From contig JAFRVD010000045.1 of NCBI GenBank assembly GCA_017441825.1, positions 1-44,697 on the forward strand: a stretch of DNA of 44,697 nt, given 5' to 3'. Positions 24,670-34,132 of the stretch are shown one piece after another. Each line of letters opens with the position of its first letter. Positions within the stretch are counted from its first letter, which is position 1. Both the position numbers and the translations under genes were made by a program. Origin of the DNA: Lachnospiraceae bacterium (lineage in GTDB: Bacteria; Bacillota; Clostridia; Lachnospirales; Lachnospiraceae). Under the pieces are notes generated by a model, which worked only from the letters and a program-made list of their open reading frames with translations, made no database searches and was not told the origin of the DNA.

Positions 24670-25406
24670 GGATTCTTGGCAGGACTGATATCGGCCTGAA
24701 GCGCAAGAATAACGAAGACACGTTTTTTATTTCCGAGTCACCGGTAGGGATCTTTGACGCGTTCATGATCGTCGCGGACGGCATGGGCGGATATTCTTAC
24801 GGCGAGGTGGCTTCCGGACGCTGTGTGGATACTATCGTAAATTATATCAGGACGGCACCTGTGGATTTCCCGCAGATGCTTCTTCGGCGTGCAATTGAAG
24901 CCGCGAACACGCGGGTCCGGAAAGAGGCGCACAGCCTGATGAGCTACGGCATGGGCACTACCTGTGTGGCTGCCGGACTCATCAACGGCCACATCTACGC
25001 GGCAAACATCGGAGACAGCAGGCTGTATCTCATCAACGCGAATGACTTCTCCATGAAGCAGATCACGAAGGATCACTCCTTTGTGGAGGAGCAGGTCGCG
25101 AACGGTATGATGACGCGCGGAAGCGAGGAGTATGAGAGCCAGAAGAACGTGATCACAAGGGCAGTTGGGATCTACGAAAGGGTGGAGCCCGACCTGTTTG
25201 ATTTTGACCTGAACGACGGAGATTATCTGCTCCTGTGCTCCGACGGACTCACGAACATGGTGAACGACGTAGTCATCAAGAACCTGATCCTGGACGATTC
25301 GTTTACACTTGAAAGAAGGCTTGATTCACTGATCGACAATGCAAATAAAAACGGCGGAAAAGACAACATCACTGTCGTCCTTCTTGAGAAAGATGAGGTG
25401 ATGTGA
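24666..25406 (+). CDS. prpC: PP2C-family serine/threonine protein phosphatase
   Basis: The Stp/PrpC phosphatase reverses phosphorylation by the PASTA kinase encoded next. At 246 aa it has the PPM metal-binding residues: RKNNEDTFF near 15, VADGMGGYSYGE near 36, IGDSRLYL near 117, LCSDGLTNM near 194 and GGKDNITVVLL at the end. It overlaps rlmN by 4 bp and prkC by 1 bp, so the phosphatase-kinase pair is translationally coupled. Confidence 0.95.
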   Translation: MRILGRTDIGLKRKNNEDTFFISESPVGIFDAFMIVADGMGGYSYGEVASGRCVDTIVNYIRTAPVDFPQMLLRRAIEAANTRVRKEAHSLMSYGMGTTCVAAGLINGHIYAANIGDSRLYLINANDFSMKQITKDHSFVEEQVANGMMTRGSEEYESQKNVITRAVGIYERVEPDLFDFDLNDGDYLLLCSDGLTNMVNDVVIKNLILDDSFTLERRLDSLIDNANKNGGKDNITVVLLEKDEVM

Positions 25407-27883
25407 TGATCAGACCAGATACGATTTTAGCGGGAAGATACCAGATCCTGGAACTTATTGGCTCCGGCGGCATGGCGGACGTTTATAAGGCTGCGGACCT
25501 TAAGCTTGGCAGGCCTGTAGCGGTCAAGGTCCTCAAGCAGCACCTGAGCGAGGACGCCGCTTTTGTGAAGCGCTTCCAGGTGGAGGGGCAGGCGGCCGCT
25601 TCCCTCAACAACCCGAATATCATCAGCATTTACGACGTCGGCAGCCAGGGCGGTATCTACTATATCGTCATGGAGCTCATAAACGGCATCACGCTGAAGG
25701 AATACATCAGAAGAAAAGGCATGCTGACCGCGCGCGAGACCATGGCTATTACGGCCCAGGTCGCTGTCGGCCTCCGCGCCGCGCATGCGAAGCATATCGT
25801 GCACCGGGACATCAAGCCCCAGAACATCATCCTGTCCCGCGAGGGCAAGGTGAAGGTTACGGACTTCGGTATTGCGCGTGCCATAACGGACGAGACAAAA
25901 TCGACGAACAACAACAATGCCATGGGCAGCGTCCACTACATCGCGCCGGAGCAGGCCAAGGGCCTCATGTGCGATGAGAGGAGCGATATCTACTCGCTGG
26001 GCATCGTCATGTACGAGATGATCACGGGACAGGTGCCCTTCGACAAGGAATCCTCCATTGCAGTCGCGCTCGCTCACATGAACGAGACTATGGTGCCGCC
26101 CAGCGACCTCAATATCGACTGCCCGGTGGCTCTTGAGCAGATCATTTTCCGCTGCACGCAGAAATCCCGCGAGCGCCGTTACCACAACTGTTCGGAGCTC
26201 CTTGCGGACCTGAAGATCGCGGTCTCTTCTCCGGACTTCAACTTTGAGAAGCAGGAGCAGGAGAACCTCATGAAGAGCGATACGCTGGTGTTCTCTCCGG
26301 AAGAGGTGGAGAATGTCCGGCGGATGTCTCAGGGGTCAGCCGTGACCGTTGTGAACGGTGAGGAAGAAACCGCGGTGCAGAATACGCCTTCAGGACAGCA
26401 GGGAAGACAGCGGGTATCTTTGGACGACCGTGACCGTAAGAACGGGAAGCGGGACACCGGAAGCCTGTTCAATGAGGACAAGCGGGAGGACGAGAAGAAC
26501 TCGTTCGACCGGTTCGTGCTGCTGGCGGGCGTCGTGGTAGGCGCCATCATCATCTGCCTCATCATCTATATCGTCGCGAGTTTATCCGGCTGTCTCCAGA
26601 ACGATACGGGGAAGAAGCCCAATAATACGTCCGAGACGTTCCCGTCGGAATCCTACGTCCAGCCTGAGGAGGATGAAGAGGATACTACAGAAGAGGAAAT
26701 TACGCTGGAGACGATCCCGGAGGAAGAGTTCGACGAAGAGACCATGACTACGGTTCCGAACGTTATAGGCATGACGTTCCAGATGGCCATCCATCTCCTG
26801 GAGAACGCGGACCTGAAGTACAAGCTTTCTTCCACGTTCCTGTATTCGGACGATTACAAGATCGGCCTCATCTGCAAGCAGTCCTACGAGGAAGGAACGC
26901 GGGTGCTCAAGGGGAGCACCATCGTTGTCTACATGTCGCAAGGCACGGACAAGTTTGAAATTAAGGAGTCGTACGTGGGCGGGCCCATTGCCGCGTTCCG
27001 GAACGACGTCTCCAAGTTTACGGACATCATCACCGTGATCTATGAGAAGGTGCTGGACGACAACGTTCCGGCCAACACCATCATCTCCATCACGCCTTCC
27101 TCGGGTCTTGTCACGAACGGTGACACCATAACGGTTCGCTACAGCATAGGTCCGGAATATGTGTTGGTGCCCAACCTGATCGGGTATACCAAGGCGGAAG
27201 CGGAGATCGTGCTTTCCGACTACGGCCTTGTGCTGGGCGGGACTTCGCAGGCAAACGACGACAACATTGAAAAGGACAAGGTCTGCCAGCAGTCTCTTCC
27301 TGCAGGCTCGAAGGTGAAGAACGGTTCAGCCGTGAATATCGTACTGAGCCTTGGCGTACAGACGGTGGTCATCCCCGACTGGATCGGCCCCGGCCTGGAC
27401 ATCAAGACCGTCACGGACGAGCTTGGCTACCTCAACCTCCAGTACGTGATCGAAGAACAGTACAGCGCGGATATCCCGGCAGGCTGCCTTATTTCCATGA
27501 GCCATGAGCCCGGCTCCGAGGTGCGTCATGACGCGGTCATCACGCTGTATGTGAGCAAGAGCGAGGAGCAGACGGAGCCGGAGCCGCAGGAGGAGACGGT
27601 CCAGATGCCTGTCATTGCGGATCCTGAAAAGGGAATGCCGCTTGAGACGGCAAGGTCCTTCCTGGCCGGCATGGGCTTTACCAATATCGCCGTGGAAGAA
27701 TATCCCACGGACAACCCGAACTTCCATATGATGGTCTTCGAACAGACGCCGGCTGCAGGCACTTATGTAAAGGTGAGCGAAGTCGCATCGTATCCGGTCG
27801 TTCTGAAGGTATACAATTATTTCATGAATCATTCGGAGCCGGAGGAATCTTCGGTCGAAGACACCCCGCCTGCGGAGCCGTAA
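25406..27883 (+). CDS. prkC: PASTA-domain Ser/Thr protein kinase
   Basis: A membrane kinase that senses muropeptides or lipid II and phosphorylates cell-wall and growth proteins. The protein is 825 aa. The kinase domain (about 1-275) has a glycine loop GSGGMADVY, K41 in VAVKVLK, HRDIKPQN with catalytic D135, and DFGIA. One membrane helix lies near 369-394. The outside part carries about five PASTA repeats (starting near 450, 520, 585, 655 and 735), of which the second is divergent. I chose the ATG at 25406, overlapping the prpC stop; a GTG at 25403 is possible. The acidic Thr/Glu stretch after the membrane helix is a spacer. Confidence 0.95.
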   Translation: MIRPDTILAGRYQILELIGSGGMADVYKAADLKLGRPVAVKVLKQHLSEDAAFVKRFQVEGQAAASLNNPNIISIYDVGSQGGIYYIVMELINGITLKEYIRRKGMLTARETMAITAQVAVGLRAAHAKHIVHRDIKPQNIILSREGKVKVTDFGIARAITDETKSTNNNNAMGSVHYIAPEQAKGLMCDERSDIYSLGIVMYEMITGQVPFDKESSIAVALAHMNETMVPPSDLNIDCPVALEQIIFRCTQKSRERRYHNCSELLADLKIAVSSPDFNFEKQEQENLMKSDTLVFSPEEVENVRRMSQGSAVTVVNGEEETAVQNTPSGQQGRQRVSLDDRDRKNGKRDTGSLFNEDKREDEKNSFDRFVLLAGVVVGAIIICLIIYIVASLSGCLQNDTGKKPNNTSETFPSESYVQPEEDEEDTTEEEITLETIPEEEFDEETMTTVPNVIGMTFQMAIHLLENADLKYKLSSTFLYSDDYKIGLICKQSYEEGTRVLKGSTIVVYMSQGTDKFEIKESYVGGPIAAFRNDVSKFTDIITVIYEKVLDDNVPANTIISITPSSGLVTNGDTITVRYSIGPEYVLVPNLIGYTKAEAEIVLSDYGLVLGGTSQANDDNIEKDKVCQQSLPAGSKVKNGSAVNIVLSLGVQTVVIPDWIGPGLDIKTVTDELGYLNLQYVIEEQYSADIPAGCLISMSHEPGSEVRHDAVITLYVSKSEEQTEPEPQEETVQMPVIADPEKGMPLETARSFLAGMGFTNIAVEEYPTDNPNFHMMVFEQTPAAGTYVKVSEVASYPVVLKVYNYFMNHSEPEESSVEDTPPAEP

Positions 27884-27888
27884 GCCTT

Positions 27889-28773
27889 ATGGATCACGAA
27901 GGCAGGATCATCAAGGGGATCGCCGGATTCTACTATGTGGACGACGGCAGAGACGTCTATGAATGCAAAGCCAGGGGACTCTTCCGGAAGGCGCGCGTGA
28001 AGCCCCTTCCGGGAGACCTGGTCCGTTTTTCCGTGACGCCGGACACGGATATCCTGGGCGGCTATGTGGAAGAGCTGCTGCCCAGAAAAAACAGCATGAT
28101 CCGGCCGGAGGCCGCAAATGTCGACCAGGTCTTTCTGGTGTTTGCCGCGAAGGAGCCTGCGCCTAACATGGACATGCTGAACCGGTACCTTCTCATGTGC
28201 GAGCACTCCGGTATACCTGCCGTACTCGTCATGAACAAGTGCGACCTTGGGAAAGAAGAGACGGAAGAAGCGGTCCGCCGATGGTTCTCCGGTACCCCGT
28301 ACGAAACCGTCTGCATATCCGCGAAGGAGGGCTGGAATCTTTCAGAGCTTCGGGAACGCCTGTCCGGGAAGGTGACCGCATTCGCGGGCCCCTCGGGCGT
28401 CGGGAAATCGTCGCTTTTAAACGCCCTGTTCGGGGAAGACATGATGGAGACCGGTACGCTCAGCGAACGAATCGCCCGCGGAAAGAACACGACCCGCCAC
28501 ACGGAGCTGTTCCGCACCGGGGAAGACACGTATATTTTCGACACGCCCGGCTTCACCTCCGTGGAGCTCGACTTCATAGAGCAGGACGACCTGATGTATG
28601 ATTATCCGGAATTCATAAAATGGATCCCGGAATGCAGATTCAGTTCCTGCAGGCACTTAACAGAAAAAGACTGCGGCGTACGGGATGCCGTTTCCCGCGG
28701 AGAGATCTCCGATGAACGGTACCAGAGCTATACAAGGATCTGGCAATACTTATCCACATTAAAAAGGTACTGA
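27889..28773 (+). CDS. rsgA: Small ribosomal subunit biogenesis GTPase RsgA
   Basis: A circularly permuted GTPase that assists late 30S maturation. At 294 aa it has an N-terminal OB domain (about 1-70), then the G domain in permuted order: NKCD (G4) near 116, SAKEG (G5), GPSGVGKSSLLNAL (G1) near 167 and DTPG (G3) near 220. A C-terminal zinc knuckle follows, with C near 250, CRHL and DCGV. It lies 5 bp behind prkC and 1 bp before rpe. Confidence 0.96.
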   Translation: MDHEGRIIKGIAGFYYVDDGRDVYECKARGLFRKARVKPLPGDLVRFSVTPDTDILGGYVEELLPRKNSMIRPEAANVDQVFLVFAAKEPAPNMDMLNRYLLMCEHSGIPAVLVMNKCDLGKEETEEAVRRWFSGTPYETVCISAKEGWNLSELRERLSGKVTAFAGPSGVGKSSLLNALFGEDMMETGTLSERIARGKNTTRHTELFRTGEDTYIFDTPGFTSVELDFIEQDDLMYDYPEFIKWIPECRFSSCRHLTEKDCGVRDAVSRGEISDERYQSYTRIWQYLSTLKRY

Positions 28774-28774
28774 T

Positions 28775-29446
28775 ATGATGCCTGTACTTATTAACCCTTC
28801 CATTCTGGGTGCGGATCTCCTGCATCTCTCGGACGAGCTCCGTGCACTGAAAGAAGGCGGTGCTGATTATATCCATTTTGACGTCATGGACGGCAGGTTT
28901 GTCCCGGAGATCTCTTTTGGAGAGCTTCTTTTACGGGAAGTCCGGGCATTTTCCGATATTCCGACGGACGTGCACCTTATGGTCACGGAGTCGGAGCGGC
29001 ATCTGGATTCTTTTATCAGGGCCGGCGCATCCAGGATCACAGTCCATGTGGAAGCCGCGGAAGACCTCTCAGGTATCCTTGACACGCTGGAGCAGGCTGG
29101 TGTTCTTTCAGGGATCTCGGTCAATCCGGAAACACCTGTTGTAAGTGTATTTCCGTATCTTGACAGGGTCGACAGTATTCTCGTAATGACGGTTCACCCG
29201 GGGTTTGGCGGGCAGCACTTCATGGAGGAGTCCCTGCCGCGTATCCGTACGCTCCGGGAGGAGATCGTAAGAAAAGGAAGCCGGACGAGGATCGCAGTGG
29301 ACGGCGGCATCAACACGGAGACTGCGCTTCTCGCGAGAAAAGCCGGTGCGGACACGTTCGTTTCCGGGACGTTCGTCTTCAGGAACGGTCCTGAAACTGT
29401 AATCAGAAAGCTCCGGGAACTCTTGGAGGACCCTCAGGTTGAATAA
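28775..29446 (+). CDS. rpe: Ribulose-phosphate 3-epimerase
   Basis: Interconverts ribulose 5-phosphate and xylulose 5-phosphate in the pentose phosphate pathway. At 223 aa it is a TIM barrel with INPSILGADLLHL, IHFDVMDGRFVPEISFG (metal-binding His and Asp), DVHLMV, MTVHPGFGGQHF and VDGGIN, all intact. Two adjacent ATGs (28775 and 28778) are possible, and AAAGG upstream suits the first. Its end overlaps the next gene by 8 bp. In many relatives thiN follows rpe; here a lipoprotein does. Confidence 0.96.
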   Translation: MMPVLINPSILGADLLHLSDELRALKEGGADYIHFDVMDGRFVPEISFGELLLREVRAFSDIPTDVHLMVTESERHLDSFIRAGASRITVHVEAAEDLSGILDTLEQAGVLSGISVNPETPVVSVFPYLDRVDSILVMTVHPGFGGQHFMEESLPRIRTLREEIVRKGSRTRIAVDGGINTETALLARKAGADTFVSGTFVFRNGPETVIRKLRELLEDPQVE

Positions 29447-30413
29447 AAAACTCACGTCTTTCCTGCTTGCGCTCATGCTGCTCGGCCTGACTTCCTGCGG
29501 GAGCATTCCGCTGGATTTCAACATCGGCCATCACATAGCTGTCTCATCCGGAAGCATCCGCCTTTCAGAGGAGGAGCTCCGGCTGATCGCGCTCCAGTAC
29601 AAGACGGAAAACGAAAGTTATTACAAGCCGCTCCTCGGCATTGATTTCTGGCAGATGGAAGTCACGGATGACATGACCTATGAGGAGTATATCCGGGAAT
29701 ATTACGTCTTCAGCGAGTGCCGCGCACTCCTGTGCCTCCTGAAGGAGGCCGAGGACCAGGGAATAACGCTTTCAAGGACTGAAGAAGAGGCCGCGGATAC
29801 TGCCGCGGAAGCCTATTATAAGGACCTTACGGAGGACGAGATCTCATTTACCGGGGCCGGCCTTTCCGATATCAGAAGCCTGTTTTCTTCATATATGCTT
29901 GCGGGCAAAACGGTCGAAAAGCTGATCGAAGGAAAGCGGCTGGAGGTCAGCGATGAAGAGAGCCGGGTCGCGGATTTTTTCCTGATCAGGCTGGATTCCA
30001 AAGAAAAGGCGCAGGAGATCCATGACCGCGTGACGGCCGGGGAAAGCTTCCGGTCCGTGGCCACGGAGAATTCTCTTGATGAGAAGATCGATTATACGGC
30101 GTCCCGTGAGGAGCTCCTTCCGGCAGTTGCGGAGATCGTCTTCTCCATGAGCAACGGCGAGATCAGCAATATCATCGCCTATAACGGCAGCTATTTCATC
30201 ATCTATCTCGAAAACAGCTACGATACGCTGCTTTCACTGAATCACAAGATGAACCTGCTTGCCGAACGCCGGTTTGAAGGCTGGGAGGACGTGTATTCCG
30301 CCTTTATTTCGAAAAACGAGCTGAAGCGGGACAACCGCATGTTTGAGGAGCTGTCGCTTTCAGAGGACGGGGATTTCCCGTATGTTGACATGTTCTCTTA
30401 TTTTGATGAATAA
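29439..30413 (+). CDS. Parvulin-like (PrsA/SurA-type) lipoprotein
   Basis: A 324-aa secreted lipoprotein with signal peptide TSFLLALMLLGL and lipobox LTSC at residues 17-20. Residues of about 175-260 read like a divergent rotamase domain: FLIRLDSKEKAQEIHDRV, GESFRSVATENS and FSMSNGEISNII. An SurA-N-like helical region comes before it. It probably acts outside the membrane on folding of exported proteins; catalytic competence is uncertain. Translation seems to start at TTG 29439, 9 nt after GGAGG (29425-29429), overlapping the rpe end by 8 bp. No ATG is available upstream of the signal peptide. Confidence 0.75.
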   Translation: MNKKLTSFLLALMLLGLTSCGSIPLDFNIGHHIAVSSGSIRLSEEELRLIALQYKTENESYYKPLLGIDFWQMEVTDDMTYEEYIREYYVFSECRALLCLLKEAEDQGITLSRTEEEAADTAAEAYYKDLTEDEISFTGAGLSDIRSLFSSYMLAGKTVEKLIEGKRLEVSDEESRVADFFLIRLDSKEKAQEIHDRVTAGESFRSVATENSLDEKIDYTASREELLPAVAEIVFSMSNGEISNIIAYNGSYFIIYLENSYDTLLSLNHKMNLLAERRFEGWEDVYSAFISKNELKRDNRMFEELSLSEDGDFPYVDMFSYFDE

Positions 30414-30415
30414 AT

Positions 30416-30450
30416 AAGCTGTTTCAGTGTATCCGGGAAACGAGCTTTTT
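30416..30450 (+). terminator. Weak terminator between the lipoprotein and comEA
   Basis: AAGCTGTTTC (30416-30425) pairs with GAAACGAGCTT (30437-30447) with one bulged G, followed by a T run to 30450. The comEA TTG start lies in that T run, so this hairpin could act as a terminator or lower comEA translation. Confidence 0.5.
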
Positions 30451-31039
30451 GTATAAAAAGAATTACAGAAGAGTTCTTGCGGTCACAGCCGCAGTCCTCA
30501 TCCTCGGGATCATCTATCTTGTAAACCGCAGAATGAATATGAAGGAAGAACGGGTCGTTCTTCTCAGTACGGGTTCTGCGGTATCAGAGGAGAATGCCGG
30601 GGAGGGGGAGACGCAGTCTCCTGAAAGTACGGATATTTGTGTATTTATTACAGGCTGCGTGAAGTCCCCCGGCGTCTATACGGTGCCTGAGGGCACGCGC
30701 ATCCACGAGGTTCTTGCACTTGCAGGAGGCTTTTCAGAAGATGCGGACACCGGGGCCGTTAACCTCGCCGAAGCCTTATACGACGGTGAGGCGGTGCGGA
30801 TCCCCGGAAAAAACGAAGAATACGGAGAGACCGCGGCGCCTTCGGACGGACGGGTCGACCTGAACACGGCAGATAAGGAACAACTCATGACGCTCCCCGG
30901 GATCGGGGAGGCAAAAGCAGAAGCGATCCTCTCATACAGGAAAACCCACGGAAGATTCTCTTCAGTGGACGATCTCCTTGGGGTATCGGGAATAGGTGAA
31001 GGCATACTCAGCCGGATCCGGGACAAAATCAGGATATAG
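30449..31039 (+). CDS. comEA: Competence protein ComEA
   Basis: A membrane-anchored DNA receptor that hands incoming DNA to the ComEC channel. The 196-aa protein has an N-terminal membrane helix (about 8-26), an SLBB domain (about 62-118, ITGCVKSPGVYTVP) and a C-terminal double helix-hairpin-helix DNA-binding module (about 135-196, VDLNTADKEQLMTLPGIG). The only start that keeps the membrane anchor is TTG at 30449, with a poor ribosome binding site, so expression is likely low. comEC follows only after three unrelated genes. Confidence 0.9.
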   Translation: MYKKNYRRVLAVTAAVLILGIIYLVNRRMNMKEERVVLLSTGSAVSEENAGEGETQSPESTDICVFITGCVKSPGVYTVPEGTRIHEVLALAGGFSEDADTGAVNLAEALYDGEAVRIPGKNEEYGETAAPSDGRVDLNTADKEQLMTLPGIGEAKAEAILSYRKTHGRFSSVDDLLGVSGIGEGILSRIRDKIRI

Positions 31040-31051
31040 GTGGAGCTGTCA

Positions 31052-31765
31052 ATGGCAAAGATTCTGGTAGTGGATGATGAAAAAATGATCGTAAAGGGCA
31101 TCCGGTTTTCACTCCTTCAGGAGCAGTGGGAAGTGGACTGCGCCTATGACGGCGAAGAAGGGCTTGCGCTTGCGAAGGAGAATGAGTACGACCTCGTTCT
31201 TCTGGACATCATGCTTCCCAAGATGGACGGCCTTACCGTATGCCGCGAGATCCGTGAGTTTTCCAACATGCCCATCATCATGCTGACCGCGAAGGGCGAT
31301 GATATGGACAAGATCATGGGCCTTGAGTACGGTGCGGACGATTACATCACAAAGCCGTTCAACATCCTGGAGGTTAAAGCCCGGATGAAGGCCATCATGA
31401 GGAGGAGCCACCAGGCGGGAGGCGTGAAGGAAGCGGAGCAGGAAGAGACGCCGCAGATCATTACAGCCGGCGATCTCCGTCTGGATGTAGAAAACGAGCG
31501 CATCTTCGTTTCCGGGAAGGAAGTGAACATCACCGCCCGGGAATTCGACCTGATCTATCTTTTAGTCACCAATCCGAACAAGGTCTACAGCCGTGAAAAG
31601 CTTCTCGAGCTCATCTGGGGCGCTGATTATCCCGGCGATGCGAGGACAGTGGACGTCCATATCCGGAGGCTTCGCGAAAAGATCGAAAAGAACCCCTCGG
31701 AACCCAAATATGTTCAGACAAAGTGGGGCGTAGGATACTATTACAGGAATGAAGCGGGTATTTGA
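31052..31765 (+). CDS. OmpR/PhoB-family response regulator
   Basis: A 237-aa DNA-binding response regulator. The receiver domain has DDE at 8-10, phospho-acceptor D52 in LLDIMLPKMDG, the MLTAK switch Thr/Ala and ITKPF Lys. The C-terminal winged-helix domain contains TAREFDLIYLL and DVHIRRLREKI. AGGTGGAG before the ATG at 31052 decides the start; a GTG at 31040 is less likely. It overlaps the histidine kinase by 17 bp. The target genes are unknown. The order regulator-kinase-GerM lipoprotein resembles MtrA-MtrB-LpqB. Confidence 0.95.
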   Translation: MAKILVVDDEKMIVKGIRFSLLQEQWEVDCAYDGEEGLALAKENEYDLVLLDIMLPKMDGLTVCREIREFSNMPIIMLTAKGDDMDKIMGLEYGADDYITKPFNILEVKARMKAIMRRSHQAGGVKEAEQEETPQIITAGDLRLDVENERIFVSGKEVNITAREFDLIYLLVTNPNKVYSREKLLELIWGADYPGDARTVDVHIRRLREKIEKNPSEPKYVQTKWGVGYYYRNEAGI

Positions 31766-33182
31766 TTCATTAAAGAGCAGAATAACGCTGAGTATGCTTC
31801 TCATCAGCATACTCCCTGTTGTTCTGCTCCATTTTATTATAGTCAATTCATATGAGCGCAACCTGATCGACCGAAGGACCCTGGAGATCCATCAGCGCTG
31901 CAACCGTATCTGCACGCGCCTCGGGGGAAACGCAGAGATCGAAGACTCTCTAACTTCGGACATTGTGGAGATCCTGAACTGGTACTCCAGCGCGTACGGC
32001 GGGCGGATACTGGTTGTGAACAGCGTCTTCCATATCGTTTACGATTCCTATAACGCCGACCTCGGAAAACAGTGTATTTCGGACGCTGTCTTCAAGGCGT
32101 TCTCCGGGACGGAGTACTCGGATTATCAGAGCTCCACGGAATTCATTTCTGAAGTTCTTCCCGTCTATTACACAGAAGAAGATGAAGAAGAGATCACCGG
32201 CGTGCTGCTGTTTTCATCCACCACGTCGTGGATCAACGACGCCCTTGAAACGGTGGAAGAGGAGGTACTTCTCATCGACGCCGTGCTGCTTGTGATCCTG
32301 GTCCTCCTGTCATTCTATGCGGGATATCTCATCTCGAGGCCTGTCCGGAACGTCGCGTACGAGGTAGACAGGCTGAACGCCGGAAACACGGACGTAGACC
32401 TGTCCGCCATCCATTCCTACAAGGAGATCAATGAGATCCTGGAGTCCTCCGAACAGGTCGTGCAGAAATTCCAGGAGCTCGAAAAGAGCCAGGAGGAATT
32501 CGTATCCAACGTGTCGCATGAGCTCAGGACGCCCATCACGTCCGTCAGGGTGCTTGCGGACTCGCTGATCGGACAGGAAAACATTGAAGAAGAGGTCTAT
32601 CAGGACTTCCTGAAGGATATCTCCTATGAGGTCGACCGTGAGGCGAGGATCATTGAGGACCTTCTCACCATGGTCCGTCTCGGCAAGGAGAATACACGTC
32701 TCAATATCCAGACAGTCAATATCAACGAGCTTCTCCTGAATATCCTCAAGGTCATCCGGCCGATCGCAGAGGAGCGGAACATCGAGCTCACGTTAGAATC
32801 CTTCCGCCAGGTGACCGCGGACGTGGACGAGATCAAGCTCGGCCAGGCCATTTCAAACCTGATCGACAATGCGGTCAAATACAACCGGGAGGACGGCTAC
32901 GTCCGCGTATCCCTGGATGCGGATACGGAATACTTCTACATCCGGATCTCGGACAACGGCATCGGCATCCCGGAGGATTCCCTCCCGCATATTTTCGACC
33001 GGTTCTACCGGGTGGACAAGGCGCGGTCGAGAGAGACCGGAGGTACGGGACTGGGTCTCTTCATCACGAGGTCCATCATCCTGCTGCATTACGGCGTGAT
33101 CAAGGCGGAGAGCACGGACGGAGAAGGCACTGCCTTCACGATCCGGATCCCGCTCCGGCACGTGGAACAGGGAGGTGTGTAA
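31749..33182 (+). CDS. Sensor histidine kinase (MtrB/WalK-like architecture)
   Basis: A 477-aa membrane kinase partner of the preceding regulator. A membrane helix (about 12-31), an extracellular sensor region of about 140 residues and a second helix (about 172-192) are followed by a HAMP domain. The dimerisation domain has NVSHELRTPITS with phospho-acceptor H257. The ATPase domain carries N box NLIDNAVKYN, G1 DNGIGI and G2 GGTGLGLFI. Its start overlaps the regulator and its stop overlaps the GerM lipoprotein start by one base, so the three are a coupled unit. Confidence 0.94.
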   Translation: MKRVFDSLKSRITLSMLLISILPVVLLHFIIVNSYERNLIDRRTLEIHQRCNRICTRLGGNAEIEDSLTSDIVEILNWYSSAYGGRILVVNSVFHIVYDSYNADLGKQCISDAVFKAFSGTEYSDYQSSTEFISEVLPVYYTEEDEEEITGVLLFSSTTSWINDALETVEEEVLLIDAVLLVILVLLSFYAGYLISRPVRNVAYEVDRLNAGNTDVDLSAIHSYKEINEILESSEQVVQKFQELEKSQEEFVSNVSHELRTPITSVRVLADSLIGQENIEEEVYQDFLKDISYEVDREARIIEDLLTMVRLGKENTRLNIQTVNINELLLNILKVIRPIAEERNIELTLESFRQVTADVDEIKLGQAISNLIDNAVKYNREDGYVRVSLDADTEYFYIRISDNGIGIPEDSLPHIFDRFYRVDKARSRETGGTGLGLFITRSIILLHYGVIKAESTDGEGTAFTIRIPLRHVEQGGV

Positions 33183-34132
33183 TGAAAAGCATTCGGATCT
33201 TCCCGGCCGTTCTCATAATCACGGTGCTGTGCCTGTCCCTCGTCTCCTGCAGGAAGCAGAATGCGTCTCCGGAGACAGCAGGGGATACGGTCTATCTCTA
33301 TTTCCTGAACCAGAACAAGGATGAACTGTACCCGGTGGAGGCAGTCATCGAACAGGAAATGGATACCAATACGCTGGTTGACGCTGTGTACGCCAGCCTG
33401 AAAACGCCCGAGGACGGCGCGAGCTACCTTTCCGCTCTGGCGGACCCCGTCGTACTCCGGTCGTATTCCTTAGCCGAGCACAACCTGGTCTTCGACTATG
33501 AAAGCACGTACTATTCAATGGACCCCGTCACGGAGCTCCTTATGCGTGCGGCACTTGTGAAGACGTTCACCCAGTTCGACGATATTACTACCGTTGAGGT
33601 ACGTGTGGACTCGCAGCCCCTGCTCCTTTCGGACGGCAGTCTCACCGGGCCCGAGCGCGGACGCGACTTTGTGGATATTATTTCCTCAGGCATCAACGCG
33701 TATACGCGCGGAACCATCGTCCTCTATTTCGCAACGCCGGACGGCACCGCGCTTCGTGAAAGCACGCTGAACGTCGCATACCAGAATTCATCTCCCCTGG
33801 AGAGATACGTACTGCAGCGCCTGGTCACGGGACCCTCGGACGAGTCCCAGGGCATCGCTACGCTGCCTTCAAATACGAAGATCCTTTCTGTCAGCACCAA
33901 GGACGGTATCTGCCAGGTGGATCTCAACGATGCATTCTTAAAGGAATCCATGGTCCTGACGCCTGAAGTCATCATTTATTCGATCGTGAATTCCCTCACG
34001 GAGGTGAACGGAGTCACCGGCGTGCAGATCTCAGTCAACGGAAGCAGCAGCGTGCTGTTCATGGATGAGATCCCGCTTTCACAGACCTTCGTGAAAAACG
34101 TCAATCTGATGGAAGGAGAAACAGAAGATTAA
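33182..34132 (+). CDS. GerM-domain lipoprotein (LpqB-like partner of the two-component system)
   Basis: A 316-aa lipoprotein with a signal peptide and lipobox LVSC near residues 20-23. Two GerM-type domains are visible at about 36-160 and 170-305: VYLYFLNQNKDELYPVE with LLMRAALVKTF, and IVLYFATPDGTALRE with LERYVLQRLVTGPS. GerM domains occur in spore germination proteins and in actinobacterial LpqB, which modulates the MtrB kinase. The tight coupling to the kinase suggests it tunes the sensor; that role is inferred. The end overlaps the comEC start. Confidence 0.85.
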   Translation: MKSIRIFPAVLIITVLCLSLVSCRKQNASPETAGDTVYLYFLNQNKDELYPVEAVIEQEMDTNTLVDAVYASLKTPEDGASYLSALADPVVLRSYSLAEHNLVFDYESTYYSMDPVTELLMRAALVKTFTQFDDITTVEVRVDSQPLLLSDGSLTGPERGRDFVDIISSGINAYTRGTIVLYFATPDGTALRESTLNVAYQNSSPLERYVLQRLVTGPSDESQGIATLPSNTKILSVSTKDGICQVDLNDAFLKESMVLTPEVIIYSIVNSLTEVNGVTGVQISVNGSSSVLFMDEIPLSQTFVKNVNLMEGETED

